64,000 nt of DNA from Ga0077555 sp963746315 (GCA_963746315.1 CAVVAR010000003.1:558001-622000), one strand, 5' to 3'; shown: positions 17,396-26,530, counted from the first letter of the stretch. Notes: a model not told the origin generated them from the letters alone. A program made the numbers and translations.

Positions 17396-19246
17396 TTGAA
17401 GAACTCGAGAATCGTCCTCATCGACCACCATCCGGGCCGCTCGACCCAGACCATCGGCCTCGCCCGCGAGCTTGGCACCGATCCGGATCTCATTCACGAG
17501 CCGTCGGTCGGCGTGGTCGGCACCAAGGGCGACAGCCAATGCTACCTTGGCGTGATGGCCAAGGTCGACGCCATCCACGAGGCCCTGAAAAGCCGCATCG
17601 GTAAAGGCTCCGGCCTGCTCCCGCTGCGCCTAGTGCAGCCGGAGTACACCATCGCGACCTCGGACGGGGTGCGGAACGGCACGCGCGAAATGCGCTACTC
17701 GCTGATCGGACGCGAAGTCACGCACGACGCATTGAGCGAGCACCTTAGCGCCACCGGCCTCGCCGGCACCATTGCCGTGGTGGCCTGCGACAAGCCGCCA
17801 GTCGGCACCCTCGCCGCGCTGCTCGAGCACAATCAGCCATCGATCATCATGTCGGACGGACCGATCCATCCCGGTACCGACCCTAACACGGGCGAGCCGC
17901 TCGACATCGTCAGCGCCTACCAGGTCGCCGGCCACCCCGATGCCGCGTATCGCCATCACATCGCCTGCCATGCGTGCCCGGGCTACGGCAGCTGCGGTGG
18001 CATGTTCACCTATAACACCATGCAAACCTTCATCGGCGTCGTCGGCATGCAACCGCTGCACATGGTCGCGCCGCCGTCCGACGATCCGCGCCGCGTGAAG
18101 GAGTTCCCGGCCGAGCTCGTGACCCTGCTCTCGAACCTGATCGCCAAGGACCTCAAGCCGCGCGACATCGTCGGGCGGGATTCGCTGCGCAACGCCATGA
18201 TCGTCGCCATGGCCATCGGCGGCTCGACCAACGTCGTCCTGCATGCGCCCGAGATCGCGCGGGCGGCAGGCTTCGCCGATTTCTGGAAGGAGGTCATGAC
18301 TCCCGAGGAGTTCAACCACCTCTCGCAGAATGTCGTGCCGGTGCTCACCGACGCACGCCCCTACGGCAAATACTCCATGGTCGACATCGACCGGGTCGGC
18401 GGCGTGCAGGTGATCGTGCGCGAGTTGCTGGAGGCGGGCCTGCTCAACGGCGACGTCATGACGTGCACCGGCGAGACGCTCAGCCAACAGGTCAAGCGTC
18501 TTGGCACAAAGAGCGCCGACGGCAAAGTCATCTACCCCGTCGCCAAGCCCTACAAGGCAACCGGCGGCCTGCGCGTGCTCGGCGGCAACCTGTCGCCGGA
18601 CTTCTCGGCCATCCTGAAACTCGCGGGCGTCGAAGGCGGCCTCGAGGACAACACGTTCCGTGGCCGCGCGTGCGTGTTCGACAGCGAGCAGGCGCTGCTG
18701 ACGGCACTCGAGAAGACGCCGGAGCGGTTTCTCAACAACGACATGGTGATCGTGCGCTACGAGGGCCCGAGCGGCGCACCGGGCATGCCGGAGTTTCTCG
18801 ACCCGACCTCGCGCATCACGACGCTGTGCCGCGAGCGCGGCATCGTGGTCGGCCTGATGACGGACGGTCGGTTCTCCGGCGGTTCCGTCGGCCTCGTCAT
18901 CGGTCATGTCGGACCGGAAGCAGCCCTCGGTGGCCCGATCGCGTTCGTCGAGGACGGTGACGAGATCCAGATCGACCTCAACAAGAACGAGTTGAACTGT
19001 CCGGCGCTGGCCGATCCCCAGACCTTCGCAAAGCGCAAAGCCGTCTGGGACAAAGCTGTTGCCGACAATGGCGGCGTTCATCCCAACTGCGGCATCGCCG
19101 ATACCCGCCTGCTGCATCGCGCGCGCCACATGGCCGTGCCCGCGACGCGGGGTGGCGGCATGCACCCCAACCGCGAGGTCTGGGTGCGCGACCGCCGTGC
19201 CGCCGAGGCGTCCGGGTTCGTGCCGAAGAACAAGTTCAGGGGGTAG
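17396..19246 (+). CDS. IlvD/Edd family dehydratase, probably sugar-acid or hydroxy-acid type
   Basis: Fe-S dehydratase of 616 residues that removes water from a 2,3-dihydroxy acid. Candidate cluster cysteines are C49 (SQCYLG), C131 (ACDKPP) and C200 in CPGYGSCGGMFTYNTMQ, the family fingerprint. The late blocks GGLRVLGGNLSPDFSAI, VRYEGPSGAPGMPE and TDGRFSGGSVG are also standard. It is divergent from true IlvD at the N-terminus. The start is taken as TTG at 17396, because GGAAGGA lies eight bases upstream and the remnant of ilvD occupies the sequence before it. Aldolase, FAH and lactonase-like genes nearby fit a sugar-acid route. Confidence 0.87.
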   Translation: MKNSRIVLIDHHPGRSTQTIGLARELGTDPDLIHEPSVGVVGTKGDSQCYLGVMAKVDAIHEALKSRIGKGSGLLPLRLVQPEYTIATSDGVRNGTREMRYSLIGREVTHDALSEHLSATGLAGTIAVVACDKPPVGTLAALLEHNQPSIIMSDGPIHPGTDPNTGEPLDIVSAYQVAGHPDAAYRHHIACHACPGYGSCGGMFTYNTMQTFIGVVGMQPLHMVAPPSDDPRRVKEFPAELVTLLSNLIAKDLKPRDIVGRDSLRNAMIVAMAIGGSTNVVLHAPEIARAAGFADFWKEVMTPEEFNHLSQNVVPVLTDARPYGKYSMVDIDRVGGVQVIVRELLEAGLLNGDVMTCTGETLSQQVKRLGTKSADGKVIYPVAKPYKATGGLRVLGGNLSPDFSAILKLAGVEGGLEDNTFRGRACVFDSEQALLTALEKTPERFLNNDMVIVRYEGPSGAPGMPEFLDPTSRITTLCRERGIVVGLMTDGRFSGGSVGLVIGHVGPEAALGGPIAFVEDGDEIQIDLNKNELNCPALADPQTFAKRKAVWDKAVADNGGVHPNCGIADTRLLHRARHMAVPATRGGGMHPNREVWVRDRRAAEASGFVPKNKFRG

Positions 19247-19290
19247 GAGGGTGCCGGCGCCCGCCGCTCCGGGCGGCTTGCACAAGGGTC

Positions 19291-19314
19291 GAGGCGCTCT
19301 CCGCCGAGCGCCTC
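19291..19314. other. Perfect hairpin between convergent genes
   Basis: GAGGCGCTC (19291-19299) and GAGCGCCTC (19306-19314) form a perfect nine-base stem with a six-base loop. It lies between the dehydratase stop and the convergent CoA-transferase stop. No T-run follows, so a terminator role is only possible. Confidence 0.5.
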
Positions 19315-19462
19315 AAAGACACCTCGGGAGAGGGTCGGGGTCGGGGGCATCCGGTCTGACGCTGCTCGGAAGCCCTCGTCTCGCTGACTGCCCCCTTTCC
19401 TTGAGGGGAGTGGCACGGTGGGGCGAGCGCCTGGGCCTTTCCCACGCGCCCTCCGCGTTCCC

Positions 19463-20677
19463 TCAGATCACCCCCTCTTGGCGCAGCGTGGCTAGCTCCG
19501 CGTCCGACTTGCCCAGCAGACCCTTGTAGATCTCGTCGTTGTGCGAGCCGAGCGGCGGACCGGCAAACGCGATCCGCCCGGGCGTGCCTTCGAGCCGTGG
19601 CACCACCGCCGGCATGGTCACCGGACCAAGCTCGGCATCCTCGATCGTCGCCAGGTTGTCACGCGCCTTGAAATGCGGGTCGCTCGCGATATCGGCGGCC
19701 GTATAGATGCCGCCGAACGGTACGTTGCTGCCGACCAGGCGCTTCTCGATCTCCGCGAAGTCGTGCCGCCCGATCCACTCCGCCAGCAGCGCCTCCAGCT
19801 CGTCCGCCCGCGCGATCCGCTCCCGGCTCGTCTTGTAGCGAGGGTCCTCGGCAAGCTCCGGCCGGTCGATGGCAGCGGCCAGCCTCGGCCACACCCCGTC
19901 GCCTCCCGCCGCAATCTGCACATAGCGCCCATCGCGCGTCTGGAACGTGCCAGCTGGCGCGAATGTGGGATTGCGATTGCCGATCCGCTCGCGAATGGCG
20001 CCCGACTGCGCGAACTGCACCATCATGTCCGCCGTGATCCGGAACGGCGCCTCGTAGAGCGCGAGATCGATAAGTTGCCCCTGCCCGCTGCCGCCCCCGT
20101 TCGCGTCGCGCCCATAGAGCGCGAACATCGTTGCCAGAGCCGCGAACGTGCCGGTGTTGTAGTCGGCGGTCGGAAACGCCGGTCGCACCGGAAACCGGTC
20201 CGGAAATCCTGTTGGATACATGTACCCCGAGAACCCGAGCGCGATGCGGTCGTAGCCCGCCCGCTTGGCATAAGGCCCTTTCTGGCCATAGCCCGACACC
20301 CGCGTCATGATCAGCCGCGGATTGATGGCGTGCACCGCCTCCCACCCGAGGTTCCACTTCTCGAGCGTGCCGGGGGTGAAGTTCTCGACCAGCACATCCA
20401 CCTTGCCGATCAGCTCGCGCAGTACGGCCTGCCCGGCTGCCTGCCTGAGGTCGAGCGTGATCGACTTCTTGTTGCGGCCCTCCACCAGCCAGTTCCCCGA
20501 GCGCGCCGCCCGTCCGTCCGGCTCCGGCGTCCCGCGCAGCGCATCGCCACGCCCCGGCTGCTCGACCTTGATGATCTCGGCCCCGAAATCACCCAGCATC
20601 GTTGCCGCGAACGGCCCCGCGATCAGCGTTCCGATGTCCAGAACCCGAACCCCCGAGAGGGGTAGCGCTGTGCTCAT
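19463..20677 (-). CDS. CaiB/BaiF family (class III) CoA-transferase
   Basis: Enzyme of 404 residues that moves CoA between organic acids. Family landmarks are LSGVRVLDIGTLIAGPFAATMLGDFGA at the N-terminus, KVDVLVENFTPGTLEKW near 92-108, the GYGQKGPYAKRAGYD stretch near 129-143 and the catalytic Asp, here D172 in PTADYNTG. The ATG at 20677 gives the usual start MSTALPLSG; ten extra upstream residues are possible. The next gene upstream, a MetE-like protein, stops about 40 bases before, so the two are probably co-transcribed. Substrate not deducible. Confidence 0.88.
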   Translation of the reverse strand: MSTALPLSGVRVLDIGTLIAGPFAATMLGDFGAEIIKVEQPGRGDALRGTPEPDGRAARSGNWLVEGRNKKSITLDLRQAAGQAVLRELIGKVDVLVENFTPGTLEKWNLGWEAVHAINPRLIMTRVSGYGQKGPYAKRAGYDRIALGFSGYMYPTGFPDRFPVRPAFPTADYNTGTFAALATMFALYGRDANGGGSGQGQLIDLALYEAPFRITADMMVQFAQSGAIRERIGNRNPTFAPAGTFQTRDGRYVQIAAGGDGVWPRLAAAIDRPELAEDPRYKTSRERIARADELEALLAEWIGRHDFAEIEKRLVGSNVPFGGIYTAADIASDPHFKARDNLATIEDAELGPVTMPAVVPRLEGTPGRIAFAGPPLGSHNDEIYKGLLGKSDAELATLRQEGVI

Positions 20678-20716
20678 TGTCGTCGTCTCCCTGAGGTGGA
20701 GCACCAAAGGCCAGCG

Positions 20717-21869
20717 CTACCGTCCCCACAGCTCCTTCGAGGCGATCTTGGCGCCCTCGGCTGCCGCTGCGAGCTTCAGCCAGACCACCTCTTCCGCCAC
20801 GTACTCGCGCCCGGCGAAAGTGCCGAAGCCGCAGTCCGTGCCGGCGATGACGCGCTCCTTGTCGCCGACGACCGAGACGGCCTCTTTCAGCCGGCGAGCG
20901 ACCACCTTGGGATGCTCGACAAAATTCGTCGTCGTATCCAGTACCCCCGGGATGAGCAGCATGTGGCCCGGCAGCGGGTTCGCCTTCAGCGCCTCGTACT
21001 CGTGCTGGTGGCGGGGATTGGCGAACTCGATCGACAGCGCGCCGACGTTCGCGCGGTAGAGCTCCGGCAGGATCGTCGACATCGCGATGTCGTAGATGTG
21101 TGGCGCATCGTTGTTGCCCCAGCAGACGTGGAGGCGCACGCGATCGCGCGGGATTCCGGCAAGTCCCTTGTTGATCGCTGCGATGTGCAGCGCCAGTTGA
21201 TCGAGGAAGCCACGCTCGTCCAGCTTCGCAAAAAAGCGGTGGCGCTCCATCGCGAGATCCGGGCTGTCGATCTGCAGCACGTGGCCGGCTTCGTGAATGG
21301 CCCGGTACTCGTGCGAAAGGGCCTCCGCCAGCGCCATCAGGTACGCTTCGTGGGTGTCGTAGTGCTGGTTGATCATCGTCGTGGCGACGATGCCCGGCGA
21401 CGGCGCGGTCATGAACGTTTCCGCGAACCCAGTGCCAAGCGTCTTCAGCCGGACAGCGTCGTCGCGGATCGGGGCACCGTCGACATAGCGGACCTCCGAT
21501 ATTGCAGCCGGCGCGTTCGCAAGCTTCGCCGAGTGCGGGAAGCGCGCCGCCATCTGGCGCACATAGCCGGGGAATTCGCTCTGGTCCCGTGCAGGTGGCC
21601 TCTTCGAACTCGCCGCCGAAGCCGCACATGCAGCGAGGCACGTAGGTCTGGAAGCCCACGCGTGATTGCTCTCCGTCGTTGCCGATGTCGACACCGGCTT
21701 TCACCTGGCTCGCAATGACGTGCTCGGTCGCCGCCTGCACGCGGCGGGCAAGCTCGGCCTTGTCGATCGCCTGGCCGTCCTCCTCACGGATCAGCATGTC
21801 CGCCAGCGTTTCGTTGCGCGGCAGGCTCCCGACGTGAGTGGTCAGAATTCGGTCTGTGCTGGCCAGCAT
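20717..21869 (-). CDS. MetE-C-like zinc-dependent protein (COG0620), with a one-base frameshift
   Basis: Relative of the C-terminal domain of cobalamin-independent methionine synthase, about 383 residues once one base near 21590 is removed. The N-terminal part (ILTTHVGSLPRNETLADML ... GVDIGNDGEQSRVGF) is in one frame and the rest, from DQSEFPGYV on, is in another. The zinc site of the family is present: H-x-C in RLHVCWGN, Glu in LSIEFANP and Cys in AGTDCGFGTF. Lacking the N-terminal MetE half, it belongs to the stand-alone group that transfers thiol or methyl groups, including epoxyalkane:CoM transferase-like proteins. It probably shares a message with the CoA-transferase. Confidence 0.8.
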
Positions 21870-21958
21870 GGGCGTTTCCTCTGCCGCGCTCGAAGGATGG
21901 GCGTCTCGGAGGATGATGACACGTGTTGGCCGCGCGGGGAAAGACGGACGTTCAACTT

Positions 21959-22661
21959 TCAGGCCAGCGTGACGTCCTTCTCGAGGACGTAGCCGGCACC
22001 GCGAACCGTCCGGATCGGGTCGCTTTCGTTGCCTCGGATCAGTGCCTTGCGTAGGCGGCCGACATGCACATCAACGGTCCGCTCGTCGATCTCCCCATCC
22101 CGGCCCCAGACGGCGTCGAGCAGCTGCGGCCGTGACAGAACCCGTCCGGCACTTTCGAGGAACACCTCGAGCAGCCGGTACTCGGTTGGTCCGAGCCGCA
22201 CTTCCCGCCCATTGCGGGTCACCCGGTGCGCATTCCGGTCGAGGCGCAGCGTTCCCACCTGGATCTCGTTGGCAATGCGCTCTGGCGCCGACCGCCTGAG
22301 CAGCGCCTCGACGCGTGCCGTGAGCTCGGCCACCGAGAACGGCTTCACCACATAATCGTCGGCGCCGGTAGTCAGGCCGCGGATGCGATCCGCCTCCTCG
22401 CCGCGGGCCGTCAGCATGATCACCGGCAGGCCCTTGATCTCAGGTTTGGCGCGGATGCGGCGGCATATCTCGATACCCGAGACGCCGCCCGGCAGCATCC
22501 AATCGAGGATCGCCAAATCGACCGGCTCCTCGTCGAGCGTGATCATGGCCTCGTCGCCGGACCGTGCCACACGGCAGTCGTAGCCCTGACCTCGTGAGAT
22601 TGTAGCTCAGGAGCGCGATCAGGGCTTCGTCGTCCTCGACGATCAGCAGCCGCGGTGCCAT
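21959..22661 (-). CDS. phoB: Phosphate regulon response regulator PhoB, with a one-base frameshift
   Basis: OmpR/PhoB-class DNA-binding regulator that activates phosphate-starvation genes when phosphorylated by PhoR. The receiver starts MAPRLLIVEDDEALIALLSYNL with the acidic pair, breaks near 22590, and resumes one frame over as GYDCRVARSGDEA. Removing one G gives a 233-residue protein, close to E. coli PhoB (229). The phospho-acceptor Asp is in LAILDWMLPGG, the receiver Lys in VVKPFS, and the winged helix ends in RTVRGAGYVLE. It follows phoU on the same strand after 25 bases. The break may be a sequence error. Confidence 0.88.
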
Positions 22662-22686
22662 ACGATTATTGCTCCTGGAAGCCCGG

Positions 22687-23394
22687 TCAGTTGTTCTCGA
22701 TCAGCGTGACGCTGGTCTTGTCGTCCTTGGGCCGGTCGTCCGCGAGGGCCGTTCCGCGGACCATGTAGTGCACCGTCTCGGCGATGTTCGTGGCGTGGTC
22801 GCCGATCCGTTCGATGTTCTTGGCCCCGAACAGCAGGTGCGTGCACAACCCGATGTTCCGCGGATCCTCCATCATGTAGGTGAGCAGCTCACGGAACATC
22901 GAATTGTAGAGCGCGTCGATGTCGGTATCCGAGCGCCAGACCTTCAACGCCTTCTCGTCGTCGCGCGTCATGTACGCGTCGAGGACGTTCTTCAGGCTCA
23001 CCATGGCCAGCTCGGTCATGTGCCTGAGGCCGAGGATGAGCGATTGCGGGCGCGTCTCCGGGGCGATCGCGAGAGCCCGCTTGGCGACGTTCTTGGCCAG
23101 ATCGCCGATCCGCTCCAAGTCGCCCGCCACCTTCAGGGTCGAGACGATGGTCCGCAAATCCTGCGCCATCGGCTGCCGACGCGCGATCATGCTGATCGCC
23201 AGCTCCTCGATCTCCTTTTGCATCAAGTCGACGGCACGGTCGCTGGCGATCGCCTCCGAGGCGAGCCGCGGGTCGCGTCGCTCGAGCGAGGCGAAGGCAT
23301 TGCCGAGCAGTTGTTCCACGAGCCCGCCCATATGGCTGAGCTTCTGGTCGAGCAACGCCAGCTCGGCCTCGTAGGATTTGACTGTATGCTCCAT
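22687..23394 (-). CDS. phoU: Phosphate transport regulator PhoU
   Basis: Cytoplasmic protein of 235 residues that links the Pst transporter to PhoR and represses the Pho regulon when phosphate is plentiful. Two PhoU repeats are recognisable: the first around MGGLVEQLLGNA ... DRAVDLMQKEIEELA and the second around RIGDLAKNVAKRA ... RIGDHATNIAETVHYMVRG, with the acidic metal-binding ExxxD-type positions in each. It lies between phoR and phoB. The pstSCAB genes that usually sit between phoR and phoU are absent from this window. Confidence 0.94.
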   Translation of the reverse strand: MEHTVKSYEAELALLDQKLSHMGGLVEQLLGNAFASLERRDPRLASEAIASDRAVDLMQKEIEELAISMIARRQPMAQDLRTIVSTLKVAGDLERIGDLAKNVAKRALAIAPETRPQSLILGLRHMTELAMVSLKNVLDAYMTRDDEKALKVWRSDTDIDALYNSMFRELLTYMMEDPRNIGLCTHLLFGAKNIERIGDHATNIAETVHYMVRGTALADDRPKDDKTSVTLIENN

Positions 23395-23500
23395 CTAACA
23401 CCCCTCAAGCCGCGCGCCGCTCGGCTGACGTGCCGGCACCGCCGTTCTAGCCAACTGTGACAACCGAAATATGACAGTTCAATGTGCTGTTACATAAGAA

Positions 23501-24805
23501 TTATTCGCGGGTATCAACGGGTAGCTCGAGAGTGAACGTCGACCCGACACCGAGTGTCGAGGAGATCTTGAGGTCGCCCTGATGGCGCGTCAGGATGTGC
23601 TTGACGATGGCGAGGCCGAGCCCCGTCCCTCCCTTCTCTCGACTGGATTTGTCGTCGACCCGGTAGAATCGCTCGGTCAATCGCGGCAGATGCGCCTCGG
23701 CAATGCCGGGTCCGTTGTCGGTGATCGCGATTTGAATTCGTCGTTGATCGGTGCCGGCCAGGGTCACTCGGACGGTTACGGCGCCCCCCTGTCGTCCGTA
23801 CTTGATGGCGTTTTGCAGGATGTTGACCAGAACCTGCACCACCTCGTCGCGGTCGCCTCTGACGAAACAGGGCTCGCTCAGCGTGTCGACCTGGATCGTC
23901 GTCTCGACAGCCGCCGCAATCGGCTCCAGCAACTCCACGACCTCCGACAGCACCTCGTTCACGTCCACTCTGCCCGTCGGGGCGATATGAGCGCGCATTT
24001 CGACGCGGGCCAGCGACAACAGATCGTCGAGGATGCGGCTCATCCTCTGCGCCTCGCTGGACATGATGCCGAGAAACCGCTCCCTCGCCGCCGCGTCGTT
24101 CTTGGCCGCCCCCTGCAGCGTCTCGATGAAGCCGCGCAGCGCGGCCAACGGCGTCCGCAACTCGTGACTTGCGTGCGCGATGAAGTCGGCGCGCATCTGC
24201 GCGAGGCGCTCTCGTTCGGAGACATCGTGCAGAACGATCACGATCGCCGGCAAATCGCCATGATCGCTCGGCAGCGGTGAGACCGTAGCATCCAGCCGTC
24301 GTTCCACCGGCATGCGCTCGTGTAGCCGCACGGTGCGCGGCTCCTGATACCTGAGCGCGCTATCGATCGCCTCCGCGAGCTCCAGTGAGCGGCTGGCAAG
24401 CGAGATCGCCGCACCTGTCCGCATCGAGCCGAAGACGTCGAGCGCCGCTTGATTGGCGTGCAATACCATGTGCTCCCGGTCGACGGCGATCACCGGGTCC
24501 GGCATGGCATCGATCATCCGGAACCATGGTTTGACCGCACGCGCTCGGACCAGTCCGGCATCGCGCCGCGTCCCTGAGCGGCGTCGCGGGGCATCTTGCT
24601 CGCCGCCGGGGGCCGCGCGACCTGCGAGTTTGACGAGCGCTGCGCCCGCAACAGCGCCGATCGCTCCGGCGATGGCCGCTGTCGAGCTCCACGCGAGCAG
24701 CGCCAGCAGGACGACAGCGATGATCGCCACCGCCACGCCCGCGCGTTGCGGCAACTGGACCTGCCTGCCGAGCTTTCGCAGCTCGTCCATGAACGCCGAA
24801 GCCAT
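23501..24805 (-). CDS. phoR: Phosphate regulon sensor histidine kinase PhoR
   Basis: Membrane histidine kinase of 434 residues that phosphorylates PhoB. Two hydrophobic stretches close to the N-terminus (about 23-42 and 45-62) anchor it, with no periplasmic domain of note. A PAS domain starts near 95 (WFRMIDAMPDPVIAVDREHMVLHAN). The H-box is FIAHASHELRTPLAALRGFIE, and the ATP-lid blocks are N (LVNILQNAIKYG), G1 (ITDNGPGIAEAHLPRLTERFYRVD) and G2 (GGTGLGLAIVKHIL). The 106-base gap to phoU is unusually AT-rich. Being beside phoU and phoB settles the identity. Confidence 0.92.
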   Translation of the reverse strand: MASAFMDELRKLGRQVQLPQRAGVAVAIIAVVLLALLAWSSTAAIAGAIGAVAGAALVKLAGRAAPGGEQDAPRRRSGTRRDAGLVRARAVKPWFRMIDAMPDPVIAVDREHMVLHANQAALDVFGSMRTGAAISLASRSLELAEAIDSALRYQEPRTVRLHERMPVERRLDATVSPLPSDHGDLPAIVIVLHDVSERERLAQMRADFIAHASHELRTPLAALRGFIETLQGAAKNDAAARERFLGIMSSEAQRMSRILDDLLSLARVEMRAHIAPTGRVDVNEVLSEVVELLEPIAAAVETTIQVDTLSEPCFVRGDRDEVVQVLVNILQNAIKYGRQGGAVTVRVTLAGTDQRRIQIAITDNGPGIAEAHLPRLTERFYRVDDKSSREKGGTGLGLAIVKHILTRHQGDLKISSTLGVGSTFTLELPVDTRE

Positions 24806-24956
24806 CGCCGCCCGTTCTCCTCGAAATCGGGAAAGCCCGTCGCGTGGGTCTGCACGCAGGTCACGAGAGCAAGTGCCTACGCCACGTCAACCGGCGCGTC
24901 GAGCGCTCAGCGATGGGGGCAGTGCTGCGACCGCGCGCGACGTTGAATGGAGATCA

Positions 24957-25316
24957 TCAATAGAACAGCAGGATGACGGTGCAGCCCACAGCAAGTCCGG
25001 CCATTGCGGCACTCGCGCGCCAGCCCCGCAGCCATTCGCCGATCGCTCTCGGTATCGCCGACCACGGCAAGCCGTAGAACCAGCGGAGCCACCAGCCCGC
25101 CAGGAAGCCGATCAGGAGCGCGAAACCTTGGCCTCGCGCTGGCGCCGCAGCGTTGTTGGCAATCTCGCCCGCACCCGGCGCCCATCCCGATAATGACGTC
25201 AGCTGCCCGATCGTGGTCGCGAGCGGGGCACCCCCGCCCGCCGAGAGCGCCAGTGCGGCCGCCAGCAATCCGGCGGCGACGAAGGTAAGGGTCAGCAGCA
25301 GTCGCCCGGCGGCCAT
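24957..25316 (-). CDS. Small membrane protein of unknown function
   Basis: A 119-residue protein with hydrophobic segments at about 7-25 (LLLTLTFVAAGLLAAALALS), 66-80 (FALLIGFLAGWWLRWFYG) and 101-118 (AAMAGLAVGCTVILLFY), and a polar Gly/Ala-rich stretch between the first two. I do not recognise a family. It is followed by 150 bases that lead into phoR, on the same strand, so it could be cotranscribed with the pho genes, but nothing in the sequence ties it to phosphate. Confidence 0.6.
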   Translation of the reverse strand: MAAGRLLLTLTFVAAGLLAAALALSAGGGAPLATTIGQLTSLSGWAPGAGEIANNAAAPARGQGFALLIGFLAGWWLRWFYGLPWSAIPRAIGEWLRGWRASAAMAGLAVGCTVILLFY

Positions 25317-25516
25317 AGTCCTTCGCCCTCGCTACCAGGGATGTCCGCGCTCATCCAGTTCGGTGCGCAACGCTCCCAACGGCAATTGGACCCGAGGCAC
25401 GAGCGTCCGACTCCCTTCCATTGAAGCCGGACTTGGCAAATTTCCGGTTAAGGCACGCTCCGTGAACAAGCGTCAATCGCTGCAAGAAGCGACATCGGCC
25501 CGATATCACGCCAGCC

Positions 25517-26530
25517 CTACCAGCCCCTGAACACGGAGCGGCGCCAGTCGTCAGCGCTGTCTCTCTCGCGCGCCGGTCGTTCAGGCACGGGCCGGGGCTG
25601 GGCTTGCGGCGCCGGCTGCAGGGCGGGAGTGGCCACGGCGATACGGGGCGCTTGCTCGTTGACCGGGGCCACTCTCTGTTCCCAGGCCGGTGCCACCGCC
25701 GAGCGCTGGCGAACCGGTACGCCGGCCGCCGCGATGCTCCGCATCGGCACGCCCACGCGCCGGTCGTAGTCGGCCAGCGTCACTTGGCCATGCCGGGGCA
25801 CCAAATGCACGACGCGATAGCCGCCGGCCTTGAGATCGGACAACAGGGCACCGAGCGCCCCCGCAGTCGAGGGCTGGATGTCATGGAACAGGATGATGCC
25901 GCGGCCCTTCGACTTGAGCTGCCCCATGACGTTGCGAATCACCACGGTCGGACTGCGGGTCCGGAAATCGTAGGAGTCGACGTCGATCGAAAGCATGGCC
26001 GTATTGCGTTGCTTGAGGTGAGCAATGGCGTGCTGAGGATCGCTCAGGTAGGGGAAGCGGAAGAACGGGGCTGCGGGCCCCCCCAGCGCTTTTTGCACGC
26101 CGCTGATGCCCAGCTCGATCTCGGTAGCCGCACCGCTCGCCGACTTCTGCTTCAGATTGGCGTGCGACCAGGTGTGCGTTGCAACCGTGTGGCCCCGGCG
26201 CGCCACTTCGCGCACGAGGTCCGAATAGCCCATGGCCCGCTGTCCGACCATGAAGAACGTCGCTTTGGCGCAGTGCTGCGCCAGGATGTCGAGCACGACG
26301 GGCGTCAATTGCTTGTGCGGGCCGTCATCGAACGTCAGCACCACCTCGCCCGGCTTGAGAAGCTCCGGACCCGGATACTGCAGGTGGCCGAGTTTTGGCC
26401 CCCCGGTCGTGTCGATCTCGATCTGGCGCGAAGTCCCGATCGCACCGGGCGCGCACTGTCCGAACGCATGGCCGGCCGTTAGCGCCAGCATGGCAGCGCC
26501 GGCGAGCCCTGGCAAAATTGAGCTGCGCAT
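25517..26530 (-). CDS. Polysaccharide deacetylase (NodB homology domain), exported
   Basis: Secreted carbohydrate esterase family 4 enzyme of about 337 residues. A signal peptide with a hydrophobic core (LPGLAGAAMLALTAGHAFG) is followed by the NodB domain: motif 1 VVLTFDDGP with both Asp residues, motif 2 HTVATHTWSH, motif 3 FFRFPY and the later GIILFHDI. The metal triad D-H-H is therefore complete. A 90-residue Pro/Ala/Gln-rich low-complexity tail follows the domain and may bind or cross the cell wall. Substrate could be peptidoglycan or an exopolysaccharide. The ATG at 26530 has GGGA at good spacing; 26536 is an alternative. It is divergent from mgtE. Confidence 0.85.
   Translation of the reverse strand: MRSSILPGLAGAAMLALTAGHAFGQCAPGAIGTSRQIEIDTTGGPKLGHLQYPGPELLKPGEVVLTFDDGPHKQLTPVVLDILAQHCAKATFFMVGQRAMGYSDLVREVARRGHTVATHTWSHANLKQKSASGAATEIELGISGVQKALGGPAAPFFRFPYLSDPQHAIAHLKQRNTAMLSIDVDSYDFRTRSPTVVIRNVMGQLKSKGRGIILFHDIQPSTAGALGALLSDLKAGGYRVVHLVPRHGQVTLADYDRRVGVPMRSIAAAGVPVRQRSAVAPAWEQRVAPVNEQAPRIAVATPALQPAPQAQPRPVPERPARERDSADDWRRSVFRGW

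Noticed and set aside
17630..19285. Long open frame (about 550 codons) antisense to the dehydratase gene
   Set aside because: Caused by codon bias in high-GC DNA; the composition is His/Arg/Asp-rich with no recognisable family, and the sense strand holds a clear IlvD/Edd protein. Similar antisense frames over copA, fabI and phaZ were set aside for the same reason.
19261..19462. Terminator with T-run between the dehydratase and CoA-transferase genes
   Set aside because: A strong hairpin exists, but there is no uridine tract, so it is listed only as a hairpin.
23457..23477. Possible Pho box upstream of phoU
   Set aside because: The half sites CTGTCAT and TTGTCAC are present, but the spacing is 14 rather than 11 bases, so I did not list it as a feature.
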